Under the pieces are notes generated by a model that saw nothing but the letters and a program-made list of their open reading frames with translations, was not told the origin of the DNA and searched no databases. 64,000 bases of DNA from Lachnospiraceae bacterium (GTDB lineage Bacteria > Bacillota > Clostridia > Lachnospirales > Lachnospiraceae). A program made the translations under genes and the position numbers. The DNA lies in the NCBI GenBank assembly GCA_017550425.1, contig JAFZPG010000084.1, positions 1 through 64,000 on the forward strand, read 5' to 3'. Each line of letters starts with the position of its first letter. Within the stretch, counting starts at the first letter, position 1. Shown here in pieces: positions 1 through 7,646 of the stretch.

Positions 1-1
1 A

Positions 2-499
2 GCTTCTGACGTCCAGAAGATCCTGAACCTGAAGCATGCCTGGGAATTTATACTGGACCCGGATGTAATACAGGCAAAAAGTGATTACTATGTCCTCTGT
101 CATATCGCCCGTCTGGTTAATGAAGGCTTTTTCGCTGACGGAGGAAGGATCCGGGGAGTTCCTGTGACGATCGGTGGATCTTCTTATATCCCGCCTCTTC
201 CGACGGAGTTTGAGGTCAGGGAAGAGATCAAGGGCATTCTACAGTCGAATCTGGCCGATATCGACAAGTCGATCAGGCTCTGCCTTTATACAATGAAGAC
301 GCAGGTTTTTATCGATGGAAATAAACGCGCTGCTGTGATCTATGCAAACCATTTCTTGATCGCCCATGGGCAGGGATTCCTGGTGATCCCTGAGGTGCAT
401 GTTCCCGAATTCAAAAAGCTTTTGGTAGGCTTCTATGAAGGACAGGATGCAGGAAACATTACGGCGTTTCTGAAAGAGAACTGCTGGAAGACATTTTAA
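2..499 (+). CDS. Fic/DOC-family protein, 5' end outside window
   Basis: The reading frame is open from the first bases, so the true start lies upstream; the visible part is about 165 residues. It carries a Fic-type core, T-Q-V-F-I-D-G-N-K-R-A-A, at about residues 100-111 of the visible part. Fic and Doc proteins transfer AMP, phosphate or other groups to target proteins using the motif H-x-F-x-(D/E)-(G/A)-N-(G/K)-R. Here the position of the catalytic His is Gln, while F, D, G, N, K and R are kept. Known family: Fic enzymes. Inference: this is either a natural Q-variant subfamily or a catalytically impaired copy. The next ORF starts 1 bp after its stop but is a transporter remnant, so operon context says little. 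Confidence 0.7.
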   Translation, partial: ASDVQKILNLKHAWEFILDPDVIQAKSDYYVLCHIARLVNEGFFADGGRIRGVPVTIGGSSYIPPLPTEFEVREEIKGILQSNLADIDKSIRLCLYTMKTQVFIDGNKRAAVIYANHFLIAHGQGFLVIPEVHVPEFKKLLVGFYEGQDAGNITAFLKENCWKTF

Positions 500-500
500 T

Positions 501-608
501 ATGATTTGGATTATTATGGCGATTCTTTCCGCTGTTTTTGCCGGGCTTACATCAATACTGGTAAAGTGTGGTGTTTATTCACGTCCCGACATTGAAACAT
601 GTGGATGA
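501..608 (+). pseudogene. N-terminal remnant of an EamA/DMT transporter
   Basis: ATG at 501 opens a 35-codon frame starting M-I-W-I-I-M-A-I-L-S-A-V-F-A-G-L-T-S-I-L, then V-K-C-G. This matches the first transmembrane helix typical of short EamA (drug/metabolite exporter) proteins. Similarity ends at codon 24, and the frame stops at 608 after unrelated residues. A full protein would have about 140 or 300 residues. It is therefore a truncated scar, probably left by a deletion that joined it to the region upstream of the GNAT-NUDIX gene. It is too short for usual gene calling. The family call rests on recognition of the helix only. Confidence 0.5.
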
Positions 609-675
609 ATTCTTCATCGAAAAAACGCATTGGAATTATGACACATCGCAATTGCACTTGCAAAGGGATACAAAC

Positions 676-1707
676 ATGGAACTGCGAAAAATTAATACAA
701 ACGATATAAAAGAGCAATGGGCTTATACGACAGAACTTCCCACGGATGAGAATGGTTTAACGAATCCATATAACGGGGTTTCCTTTGATGAGTACAAAGA
801 AAAGGTCCTTCCCACATTGATCTCATATGAACACCCGGTAAACATGCCGGACTGGTTTGTGCCGGAGACGTATTACTATTTGTGGGATGACGGTCATCAG
901 GTTGGGGAATTCAGGATCCGCCATCACTTGACAGAAGCCCTTCGAAACGGAGCAGGACACATCGGATACAGCATTTCGAAGAACTATCGAGGCAGAGGAT
1001 ATGGTTCTGCGGGATTGAAACTCACTTTGGAGTACGCAAGAAGCATCGTGCCCGAAGAAGAGATCTTTTTGAGGGTAAACAAGGATAATATCGCATCCCA
1101 AAAGGTAATGATAAACAATGGTGCATACAGGGCGGGCGAGGACGAAGATCATTATTTCATGAGGATCTCAAAGCAGCTCGCGAAACAAATGAAGCTCATC
1201 AATGACGATTATCTCGGGCATGTGGAATACCTTCGGCATGCATGCCGTGGAATTCTATTAAAGGATGACAAGGTTCTTTTATGTTATGAGTCCAAGAACG
1301 GAAAGTATATTATTCCGGGCGGCGGCGTAGAAGGGTATGAAACCTATGCCGAATGCTGCGAGAGGGAAATGCTTGAAGAAACGGGAATGAAGGTCCGGCC
1401 GGTAAAAGGTTTCCTCGACATAGAGGAGTTGTTCGATGTCTGGAGACATATTAATCACTATTATATCTGTGAATTAATTGAAGATACCGGCCTTCAGCGG
1501 CTTACGGAAGGTGAACAGAGAGCCGGATATACATCAGTATGGAAAACTATGAGCGAGGCTATTGAAATCTTCGGAAAGTATGAGGATTATCATGATATCG
1601 ATATAGCAGATTATGGATTATATCGACGGGAGTTTATAGCACTTTCGGAAGCGGCAAAGGAACTTCAGGGTAAAGAAAAAGGAGACTACAATAAACATGG
1701 ACGATAA
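676..1707 (+). CDS. GNAT acetyltransferase fused to NUDIX hydrolase
   Basis: This 343-residue protein has two domains. Residues 1-165 form a GNAT acyl-CoA-dependent acetyltransferase, with the acetyl-CoA pyrophosphate loop Y-R-G-R-G-Y-G and a V-N-K-D-N-I-A-S motif. Residues about 180-310 form a NUDIX hydrolase with an intact box G-x5-E-x7-R-E-M-L-E-E-T-G-M, which binds the metal and hydrolyses nucleoside-diphosphate-linked substrates. The frame is open upstream to 568, but ATG 676 is preferred because AAAGGG sits 8 bases upstream and the extra residues look non-homologous. It overlaps the next gene by 11 bp, suggesting co-transcription. The substrates of either domain cannot be read from sequence. 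Confidence 0.85.
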   Translation: MELRKINTNDIKEQWAYTTELPTDENGLTNPYNGVSFDEYKEKVLPTLISYEHPVNMPDWFVPETYYYLWDDGHQVGEFRIRHHLTEALRNGAGHIGYSISKNYRGRGYGSAGLKLTLEYARSIVPEEEIFLRVNKDNIASQKVMINNGAYRAGEDEDHYFMRISKQLAKQMKLINDDYLGHVEYLRHACRGILLKDDKVLLCYESKNGKYIIPGGGVEGYETYAECCEREMLEETGMKVRPVKGFLDIEELFDVWRHINHYYICELIEDTGLQRLTEGEQRAGYTSVWKTMSEAIEIFGKYEDYHDIDIADYGLYRREFIALSEAAKELQGKEKGDYNKHGR

Positions 1708-2020
1708 ATATACTGAATTGGAAAATCGAATAAAGAATCTTGAGGAAATGTTAAAAGGCTTCCTTCAATCAGAGGGAAATGAGATTCATATACAATTAGA
1801 TCACTGCCAAGGGGATTTGATCGTTGGTGATAACTGTGAAATAAATTTATCGCATTGCCCTGTTGGCTCAGTGATCCCCGGCAGCTTAGAAGATTCGGAT
1901 ACCCTGCTTGATGATATAGAGGACCGGATCGGTGACTTGGAAAGTGAAGTGGACCGGCTTGAGAATAGGTTAGAAGAGGCAGAGGACCGAGCCGAACAGT
2001 TAAAACCGTCACTGGATTAA
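1697..2020 (+). CDS. Small coiled-coil protein, unknown function
   Basis: This 107-residue acidic protein has a heptad-like leading helix (residues 1-25), a central Cys/Gly-containing stretch, and a long C-terminal coiled coil rich in D, E, L and R (residues about 68-100). AAGGAG lies about 12 bases before ATG. The 11-bp overlap with the GNAT-NUDIX gene supports co-expression. No catalytic motif or membrane segment is visible. I do not recognise the family. It could be an oligomerisation or adaptor protein for its neighbour, but that is inference. Confidence 0.6.
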   Translation: MDDKYTELENRIKNLEEMLKGFLQSEGNEIHIQLDHCQGDLIVGDNCEINLSHCPVGSVIPGSLEDSDTLLDDIEDRIGDLESEVDRLENRLEEAEDRAEQLKPSLD

Positions 2021-2144
2021 TGGATATTTTCTCCCGAAATGCGTTAAATTTGGGAGAAAGCGATAGCATATGGGAGAAATCGTTTGTGAGCCAAAAGTCA
2101 GGAAATTGAAACGTAACATGAAAAGATACCATAGGAGATACCGG

Positions 2145-3107
2145 ATGAGCAACATGGAAAAAAGTGTTAGACCTGACGAAACAGTGGAAGAATTGTTTTG
2201 CTATGAGGTTAATAAAGAGGATATGTATACCAAGTCGATTGGTGTTACCGGATCCGGAAAGTACTATGTTATAGAAACACATGAATATAATGTGGGCTCA
2301 GGGTATTCATCTTATAGCAATTACTATCCGATAGAACCGGATGAGGTCAGTTATTATCAGAAGGTAGCCGAGGATCGTAAAAGGATAGAAGAATTTAAGA
2401 GTTTAGAGGAAGAAAGCAGCCGCCTTGAAGATCAGAAGAGACTTTTAACGAATGGTTCGGATAAAGATTTCTACAAGAAAAAAAGGACGGATATTATATG
2501 GTGGCTTAAGGAGGGAAAAGGTGAACATAGGTTCTCTTTTGACAAGGTGACTGTTTATGATTTGATCACTGATTACCCTTACAAACTCACCCCTCAGCAG
2601 AAAGAGATCTTTGATAAAGAAAACCCATACTGGAAGGCATATTTCCAAAAGAAGAATATAGAACCGGAATCGGAAAATGATGTTCCCGTTGGGATCCGAT
2701 ATGTGGAAGATATTACACCTGATGAATATTTGAAGCTCAGACGTGATGTCGGCTGGATGGAATTGCCCTATGAACAGGCTAAAGCATGTATTGATAATGC
2801 ATACTACATGGTATGCGTAAGAGCAGGTGGAAGGGCGATAGGCGTAGTGCGACTTATTTGGGACGGAGGATATGTTGCATTTTTATCGGATTTGATCGTT
2901 GACTCAGAGTATCGGGGCCAGGGGATAGGAAGAACGCTGGTCGAGTCCTGCCTTAATAAACTGAAGAAGGATATGAAACCGGGCTACAAGGTGAAAATAA
3001 CTCTTAATTCCGCAAGGGGTAAAGAACCGTTCTATGAAAAGTTCGGATTTAAAATTCGTCCGAATGATGATGCCGGTGCCGGTATGGATCAATGGTTGAT
3101 TAAATAA
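2145..3107 (+). CDS. GNAT acetyltransferase with long N-terminal extension
   Basis: This 320-residue protein has a GNAT domain in its last 140 residues or so, with the acetyl-CoA loop Y-R-G-Q-G-I-G and the terminal F-Y-E-K-F-G-F motif common to these acetyltransferases. The first 180 residues are charged, rich in Tyr and Lys, and not recognised. The frame opens at 2070, but ATG 2145 is preceded by AGGAG at 2133-2137 with 7-bp spacing, so it is the likelier start. It is followed 15 bp later by another GNAT gene. The acetyl acceptor is unknown. Confidence 0.75.
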   Translation: MSNMEKSVRPDETVEELFCYEVNKEDMYTKSIGVTGSGKYYVIETHEYNVGSGYSSYSNYYPIEPDEVSYYQKVAEDRKRIEEFKSLEEESSRLEDQKRLLTNGSDKDFYKKKRTDIIWWLKEGKGEHRFSFDKVTVYDLITDYPYKLTPQQKEIFDKENPYWKAYFQKKNIEPESENDVPVGIRYVEDITPDEYLKLRRDVGWMELPYEQAKACIDNAYYMVCVRAGGRAIGVVRLIWDGGYVAFLSDLIVDSEYRGQGIGRTLVESCLNKLKKDMKPGYKVKITLNSARGKEPFYEKFGFKIRPNDDAGAGMDQWLIK

Positions 3108-3122
3108 GAAACGGAGAAAAAT

Positions 3123-3575
3123 ATGTTAGATTACAGACTTATGACAATGGATGACTATGAAGCAGCATACGATCTTTGGATCAAATGCGGAAACGGACTG
3201 AATAATAAAGATGACTCATATGAGGGAATAGAGAAATATCTGAAGCGGAACCCGACGACTTCCTATGTGGCCGTACTGAATGGAAAGGTGGTCGGAGTCA
3301 TCCTTTGCGGGCATGACGGAAGGAGAGGGATCATTCAGCATGCCTGTGTTTCGCCGGACTGCAGGAGAATGGGAATAGGACAGAAACTCGTTGACCTGGC
3401 TCTGGAGGCGCTGAAAGAAGAGGGCATCAACAAGGTGCTTCTCGTTGCATTCAAAAAGAACGAAGGCGGAAATGCCTTCTGGGAAACGTTGGGTTTTACG
3501 GTTCGTGAAGATCTGAATTACAGAAACAAAGCACTTGCCGAAATGATCCGTATCGATCCGGATTATGTGAAGTAA
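3123..3575 (+). CDS. GNAT N-acetyltransferase
   Basis: This compact 150-residue single-domain GNAT protein has motif A region V-S-P-D-C-R-R-M-G-I-G-Q-K-L (the R-x-x-G-x-G type pyrophosphate-binding loop) and the C-terminal F-W-E-T-L-G-F motif. The length is normal for the family. ACGGAGAAAA just upstream serves as a ribosome binding site. It lies 15 bp after another GNAT gene and is probably co-transcribed. A fragment of yet another acetyltransferase follows directly. The substrate cannot be predicted. Confidence 0.85.
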   Translation: MLDYRLMTMDDYEAAYDLWIKCGNGLNNKDDSYEGIEKYLKRNPTTSYVAVLNGKVVGVILCGHDGRRGIIQHACVSPDCRRMGIGQKLVDLALEALKEEGINKVLLVAFKKNEGGNAFWETLGFTVREDLNYRNKALAEMIRIDPDYVK

Positions 3576-3577
3576 CT

Positions 3578-3691
3578 TCCCCAAAACGTATCGAGAATGC
3601 GGTACCGTTTTATCAAAAACCGGGAATGAAGTATTCTGATGATGTAATGCAATACAATCATATCGAGTGGACAGAATGGACCGTTGAGTAA
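3578..3691 (+). pseudogene. C-terminal remnant of a second GNAT acetyltransferase
   Basis: In the frame running to TAA 3689-3691, the translation contains K-R-I-E-N-A-V-P-F-Y-Q-K-P-G-M-K, followed by a tail ending I-E-W-T-E-W-T-V-E. The F-Y-x-K-x-G-M motif followed by a metal-cluster-like M-x-Y-x-H end is typical of the last 40 residues of GNAT proteins. There is no start codon or N-terminal domain. The piece begins within 3 bp of the stop of the intact GNAT gene, so it is a deletion scar where the body of the gene was lost or replaced. Confidence 0.55.
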
Positions 3692-3709
3692 AAAATGGTG
3701 AGGGAATAG

Positions 3710-4264
3710 ATGAAACTGGATGAAAAATGGATAAGAGCGCATTTGCCGGAAGAATGCAGAGACGAACCGCTCGACCGGTTTTCCGGCTTCTACCTGGATG
3801 GTCTCAAGGTTATGGCGGAAGGAGAGCGCGGCAATCCGGACAAGGTTTATTATGAGGCAAAAGATGAAGAGGATCTGAAGTGGTGGCAGTTGGATGTCAT
3901 CTGCGGTTTTGTAGGCCGGGTGGATAGATCCAAAACATGGCGCTGGTACAGGGATCATGCGGAAAACGGTCAGTGGTATTATATCGAATACAAACGTTAT
4001 GATTATAATGCGATCGAAGATTCCAGACTGCCGGGCTTTGAAAGGTATCTCAGAAATCTGAAATATGCCTTTCCGGAGGAATATTTCCGAAAGAAGGTCA
4101 AAGAATATACGGGCCTTATGAACTATTGGTTTCGGGTCCCGCACTGGGGTTATGACTACGAGAACCTTTGTTTCATCGAGATCAGCGATTCGATGGAATT
4201 CAGCGGTGACGCTGATAAAACGGATGAAATCAAACCCGAATGCATTGTCCGCGTGGTCGACTGA
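3710..4264 (+). CDS. Hypothetical protein, Trp/Tyr-rich
   Basis: This 184-residue soluble acidic protein is unusually rich in aromatic residues (K-W-W-Q-L-D, W-R-W-Y-R-D, Q-W-Y-Y-I-E-Y, N-Y-W-F-R-V-P). AGGGAATAG upstream gives a plausible ribosome binding site. No signal peptide or membrane helix is present. The composition and isolated position in an accessory zone resemble small immunity-type proteins of polymorphic toxin systems, but no toxin is nearby, so that is only a thought. I do not recognise the family. Confidence 0.55.
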   Translation: MKLDEKWIRAHLPEECRDEPLDRFSGFYLDGLKVMAEGERGNPDKVYYEAKDEEDLKWWQLDVICGFVGRVDRSKTWRWYRDHAENGQWYYIEYKRYDYNAIEDSRLPGFERYLRNLKYAFPEEYFRKKVKEYTGLMNYWFRVPHWGYDYENLCFIEISDSMEFSGDADKTDEIKPECIVRVVD

Positions 4265-4321
4265 CAGATCCCGATTTGCTAAGAACTTCAGGTTCGAAAT
4301 ATCAAACTAAGGAGAACAACT

Positions 4322-4903
4322 ATGTGTGCCAAGAAAAAGGTTTTAGCGTTACAAGGTAGTTTCAGAGAAAACGGCCTTACGTCGACCATGCTTAAATATG
4401 CGGTCCGGGAGGCTGAAGCAGCGGGACACGACGTCGAATATATAAACCTTCACAAATGTAAGATCAATTACTGCAAGGGTTGCAGAAAGTGTTTTGAAAC
4501 TGCCAAATGCATCTTCACGGATGATGATTTGGTTCAGATCGCAGAGTCTATCAAACAGGCGGATGTCATCCTGCTGGCGGCCCCGGTTTACTGGGCGAAT
4601 GTTCCAGCAGTAGTCAAAAACTTATTCGACCGCATGTCGGGTACGTCCATGGAAGAAACGAACACGTTTCCTAAGCCCAGACTGAGCGGAAAGAGGTATA
4701 TGCTTTTTACCGCTTGTAATACGCCCATGCCCTTTGCAAAGTGGTTCGGTCAGACAACAGGGTTGAAAAAGGCAGTTAAAGAGTATTTTAAAACTTCCGG
4801 TGTAAAGCATATGGGAACCGTGGTGTGCGCCAATACATCAAAACGCAAAGAGGTTTCGACGAAAGCCTATGGCAAGATACGAAAGCTGGTAAGCCGGATA
4901 TAA
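4322..4903 (+). CDS. NAD(P)H-dependent FMN reductase, iron-sulfur flavoprotein type
   Basis: This 193-residue flavodoxin-fold protein has the FMN phosphate loop Q-G-S-F-R-E-N-G-L-T-S near the N-terminus, a cysteine cluster C-K-G-C-R-K-C-F-E-T-A-K-C at about residues 52-64, and the A-P-V-Y-W loop around residue 92. These are hallmarks of the NADPH-dependent FMN reductase / iron-sulfur flavoprotein group, which carries out two-electron or one-electron reductions in the cytoplasm. TAAGGAG is well placed before the ATG. An intrinsic terminator lies 127 bp downstream. The physiological electron acceptor is not known. A paralogous family member occurs at 25577-26191. Confidence 0.8.
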   Translation: MCAKKKVLALQGSFRENGLTSTMLKYAVREAEAAGHDVEYINLHKCKINYCKGCRKCFETAKCIFTDDDLVQIAESIKQADVILLAAPVYWANVPAVVKNLFDRMSGTSMEETNTFPKPRLSGKRYMLFTACNTPMPFAKWFGQTTGLKKAVKEYFKTSGVKHMGTVVCANTSKRKEVSTKAYGKIRKLVSRI

Positions 4904-5030
4904 TGATTTCGGGTAGCAATCGGTGAAACTTGAACTTGCGAGTATACAGTAATACCGGAAGCGTAAAGCGCTATGCCGTAACTGAGTTTTGAAATTTTTT
5001 CAAGACAAAATGACACGATTGACGATATAA

Positions 5031-5060
5031 GAAAAAGCCCCTCTCCGGGCTTTTTCTTTG
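5031..5060 (+). terminator. Intrinsic terminator after the flavoprotein gene
   Basis: A perfect 10-bp stem (GAAAAAGCCC paired with GGGCTTTTTC) encloses a 6-base loop, and the T-rich 3' arm continues into TTTG. It closes the left-end accessory gene block. Confidence 0.8.
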
Positions 5061-5164
5061 TTTAGAAATGTGGGATAAAGATGAAGCAGGATGCCTCGGG
5101 AAACATTGAGACGCTTCGGGCGGACTTTCATGCGAAATATGACTAAGATCACTGGAGTTCTTGG

Positions 5165-5471
5165 TTTAGGCATCAATTCTTGTTAGGGATGACATTCCTT
5201 AAGAGGAGAATTATGCCTAAACGAGTCGATTGCTCTCTTTTTAGGCATCGCATCGCAACGAAGCAATGCCCTTGAGAGTGTGGAGTGATGCCTAAATCGA
5301 GTAAAATCTTCGCACTTAGGCATAACAGTGTGCGGAAGCGCTCTGAGAAGCCGGCGAGATAGTGCCTAAACAGAGTAAAATATCCGGATTTAGGCATAAA
5401 CCTGAAAAGAAGCATTCTGAGAGGAAGGGGATATCATGACTAAATCGAGTTTAAGCTTCTTGTTTAGGCAT
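5165..5471. repeat. Array 1: four palindromes at 74-75 bp period
   Basis: Four inverted repeats, ATGCCTAAA / TTTAGGCAT (with single changes), each enclose exactly 18 bases. Left arms start at 5213, 5288, 5362 and 5436; right arms end at 5248, 5323, 5397 and 5471. An extra right arm at 5165-5173 precedes them. The loop often begins CGAGT(A)AAA. The period is 75, 74 and 74 bp. No gene is present in 4904-5580 apart from the terminator and the promoter of the next gene. Its layout matches the larger array at 63027-63627. Function is unknown; regularly spaced protein-binding sites or a species-specific intergenic repeat are the obvious options. Confidence 0.8.
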
Positions 5472-5503
5472 AAATCAAGGCCCTATCCGGCCTAGCCTCT
5501 TCC

Positions 5504-5533
5504 TTGACAATTTCATAAAAAACATGATATAGT
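5504..5533 (+). promoter_or_regulatory. Sigma-A promoter of the 5581 gene
   Basis: TTGACA at 5504-5509, an 18-bp spacer, and TATAGT at 5528-5533. The start codon follows 47 bp later behind AAGGGA. Confidence 0.75.
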
Positions 5534-5580
5534 TAGGTTCGAACTGTATTCTATGTGTAGATGAAAATGAAGGGAAGTTA

Positions 5581-7152
5581 ATGATCTGGTTTGTTGTTTT
5601 ATGGGGTGTTTGCATCGTATTAAGTTTTGTGGGGTATGTGTTTCGAGCGTGCTACAGTCCCGCAAGAAAAATGGCGGATCTGTGTTTGACGCTGCTTTTG
5701 CTGGCCGCTTTGGGAACGCAGTTGGCGGCGATCTATCATACGGCCTTGCGGTCAGCGCTTCTGGCAATGCTCGCCGTGGTGGGCTTTGACTATTACTGGT
5801 TCTACTTTTCGCCGTTTCATCCCAACAGTGATCCGGCCGGAAACGGCATGGCGCGGGCATTTCGCTCGATCGTTATAACTATGGCGGCCCTGTTTCTGAG
5901 CTTGATATCCTTCTTGCTTATCAAGTTTTTAACGCCCGGCGGAACGCGGCTCGGGTTGTACTTAGTTCTGGTCGTGGCGGCGTGGATCGGCCTTTACAAT
6001 ATTTGGGCGGACCGGGACTCGTTCCTGTCCGGCAGCTCTTTGGATATGGACGCGCGATGGGCGCGTATGCATATAGAAGACTACCGAAAGTCTTTGATCC
6101 GGATGAGCATGGTTGAGAAAGGCGACTCTTGGGAAGCAAAGGAATTGGACGCGAACCCGAAAGAATTAGAGCACTGGGATGTGTATGGCTGCAAGAGCAT
6201 CATTGTAAGGACGTGGGGCTTGTTGCCGTGCTCATTGCTGGAGGGAAAGTTTGAATTTCCCGACAGAACGGCGAAGGTGCGCCGTAGCGGTTTTTGTGCC
6301 GGCTGCCTCGGCTATACGGACGAGGGCGATGCAAATGACAGGACCGTCTATATGCCGTCGTCGATGACTCTGGCCTGGTATGATGCTTCGGAGGATAAAG
6401 CCTACAAGATTCAGACCGATCTGCCTAAGGAATTGGACCGATATTTTGAAGACACGGATCGCTTCTGGCTGGATGATATCGAGCTTCGCATCCTGCCGTG
6501 GGGCAGGGTCTGGATGTATCACAACCGTCAGAACCAGATCCATAATATCATGATCGAATACCCGCTGGTGGGCGCGGAGACCGATGAATATGGCGAGAGA
6601 AACGAAGGTCTTTCCGCGATCAAGGGTATCAAAGTCCCTACCGCGGACACCATCAGCAACTACCTTAAACGCTTCAAGTATACGATCGTATTTCGCTCGG
6701 ATGACGCCCGTTTCAAGATCACAAAGACCATTTGCAACTTCTTCAATGGAGAGAAGACTTTAACGGACGGCGAGTGGAAGGAAGACATAGATCCTGCGCG
6801 AATCAAGGATGTTTTCCTGCGATTTGAGGATGAAAAATCCGGACATGCCGCCTTCATCTATTTCGATGAAGAGGAGATCCTGAAGGCCTTCCGGGAGGCA
6901 TTTGCCGAACAAGATGACTCCGAGGTGGGCGAGTTCGTCATCTCCTGCGGAGATACGAAAGACGCATTTTCCTTTACATTAACGGTGGGTGACAGAAGCG
7001 TTATGTTGGAGAAAACCGAGATCCGTCTTTACAGGGTCAATTCGGACGAAAGAGGAAAACTGATATTTAAAAACTATAAAGGCAACCACCAAAACCGGTT
7101 AAGCGGTCTTGAGATCCGGCTGCCCGAATTGCATGGAGGAACGCATGGATAA
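5581..7152 (+). CDS. Membrane protein with DUF2931-like domain
   Basis: This 523-residue protein starts with about five hydrophobic segments (residues roughly 1-25, 34-52, 55-72, 95-117, 122-142), followed by a long soluble part. Residues about 225-345 resemble DUF2931: M-T-L-A-W-Y-D-A-S-E-D-K-A-Y-K, then a D-L-P-K-E-L segment, then D-I-E-L-R-I-L-P-W-G-R-V-W. Known DUF2931 proteins are mostly small lipoproteins of unknown role; a membrane-anchored version of this size is unusual. The last third is acidic and unrecognised. It has its own TTGACA promoter, and its stop overlaps the next short ORF by 8 bp. The domain call is by eye only. Confidence 0.6.
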   Translation: MIWFVVLWGVCIVLSFVGYVFRACYSPARKMADLCLTLLLLAALGTQLAAIYHTALRSALLAMLAVVGFDYYWFYFSPFHPNSDPAGNGMARAFRSIVITMAALFLSLISFLLIKFLTPGGTRLGLYLVLVVAAWIGLYNIWADRDSFLSGSSLDMDARWARMHIEDYRKSLIRMSMVEKGDSWEAKELDANPKELEHWDVYGCKSIIVRTWGLLPCSLLEGKFEFPDRTAKVRRSGFCAGCLGYTDEGDANDRTVYMPSSMTLAWYDASEDKAYKIQTDLPKELDRYFEDTDRFWLDDIELRILPWGRVWMYHNRQNQIHNIMIEYPLVGAETDEYGERNEGLSAIKGIKVPTADTISNYLKRFKYTIVFRSDDARFKITKTICNFFNGEKTLTDGEWKEDIDPARIKDVFLRFEDEKSGHAAFIYFDEEEILKAFREAFAEQDDSEVGEFVISCGDTKDAFSFTLTVGDRSVMLEKTEIRLYRVNSDERGKLIFKNYKGNHQNRLSGLEIRLPELHGGTHG

Positions 7153-7237
7153 AGAAGCGATCTACGCTGCGATCAACCGCAAGTATGATGAACTGAAAAC
7201 GGAATCGGAGGGGGAGAAAAGAGAGGTTTTACATTGA
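7145..7237 (+). pseudogene. Short ORF, probable 5' piece of a broken gene
   Basis: ATG at 7145 overlaps the end of the DUF2931-like gene by 8 bp and reads 30 residues, beginning M-D-K-E-A-I-Y-A-A-I-N-R-K-Y-D-E-L-K, to TGA 7235-7237. The overlap implies a translationally coupled downstream gene. The frame then breaks exactly where a fragment of a different family begins (7234). Either it is a genuine 30-residue peptide or the first part of a gene whose end is the fragment at 7352-7531, which lies in the same frame. Confidence 0.4.
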
Positions 7238-7353
7238 CCACGATAACGAAACAACAGGCCAGGCAGTTCATCCTGGTGAAACAGGGCCTGATCGGTGCGT
7301 ATCGGTTCGCCGGGAAGGACGGAGCGTACGAATATGTGCGTCAGGCCGGAGGC
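7234..7353 (+). pseudogene. N-terminal fragment of a YcaQ-like winged-helix protein
   Basis: A TTG-initiated frame reads M-T-T-I-T-K-Q-Q-A-R-Q-F-I-L-V-K-Q-G-L, then F-A-G-K-D-G-A and V-R-Q-A-G-G. This resembles the start of the YcaQ / winged-helix DNA-binding family (interstrand crosslink glycosylase-like proteins, normally about 350-400 residues). Similarity ends near 7353, although the frame stays open to 7503 with low-complexity sequence. Only about 40 residues remain, so the gene is dead. Confidence 0.5.
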
Positions 7354-7531
7354 TTACCTGGCTCAGAACGCCGAGGTCGAGATTCCACCTCGTTTCCGCT
7401 CGGAACAGGCGATCGACTATATGATAAGAGGCTTAAAGGCCAGGGAGTTCATTTCCCTGGATCAGGCACTCTTCCGTTGCGAAGAGGCCATGGCTCGAAA
7501 TGAGATCCCGGACCTGCGCTACGAGTGCTGA
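7352..7531 (+). pseudogene. 3' fragment of an unrecognised gene
   Basis: In another frame from the YcaQ-like piece, a coherent sequence A-Y-L-A-Q-N-A-E-V-E-I-P-P-R-F, then A-I-D-Y-M-I-R-G-L, runs to TGA 7529-7531. It looks like a protein C-terminus (no start codon with an RBS near the switch point). The switch between coding frames at about 7352 suggests a deletion junction. It shares its frame with the short ORF at 7145 and may once have been the same gene. No RBS-preceded start exists, so it is probably untranslated. Confidence 0.4.
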
Positions 7532-7574
7532 TATCGGGAAAATGAAATTTCTCAAAAAAATATAAAAAAACCTG

Positions 7575-7605
7575 TTGACTCTCACATTATGTCAGGGATT
7601 ATAGT
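7575..7605 (+). promoter_or_regulatory. MerR-type promoter with 19-bp spacer
   Basis: TTGACT at 7575-7580 and TATAGT at 7600-7605 are separated by 19 bp, longer than the usual 17. The spacer region carries the dyad TGAC-N11-GTCA (7576-7594). Over-long spacers with a central dyad are the hallmark of promoters untwisted by MerR-family activators, so the regulator at 7647 probably controls itself. Confidence 0.7.
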
Positions 7606-7646
7606 GGTGTTGAGCTCAAGAAAACACATCCATGGAGGTAGTTGAA

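Noticed and set aside
568..675. Earlier GTG start for the GNAT-NUDIX gene
   Set aside because: It overlaps the EamA remnant in another frame, has no RBS, and adds 36 residues without family similarity; ATG 676 has an RBS.
5165..5471. Series of intrinsic terminators
   Set aside because: Stems are only 8-9 bp with 18-base loops and no T-runs, and the strict 74-75 bp period is not expected of terminators.
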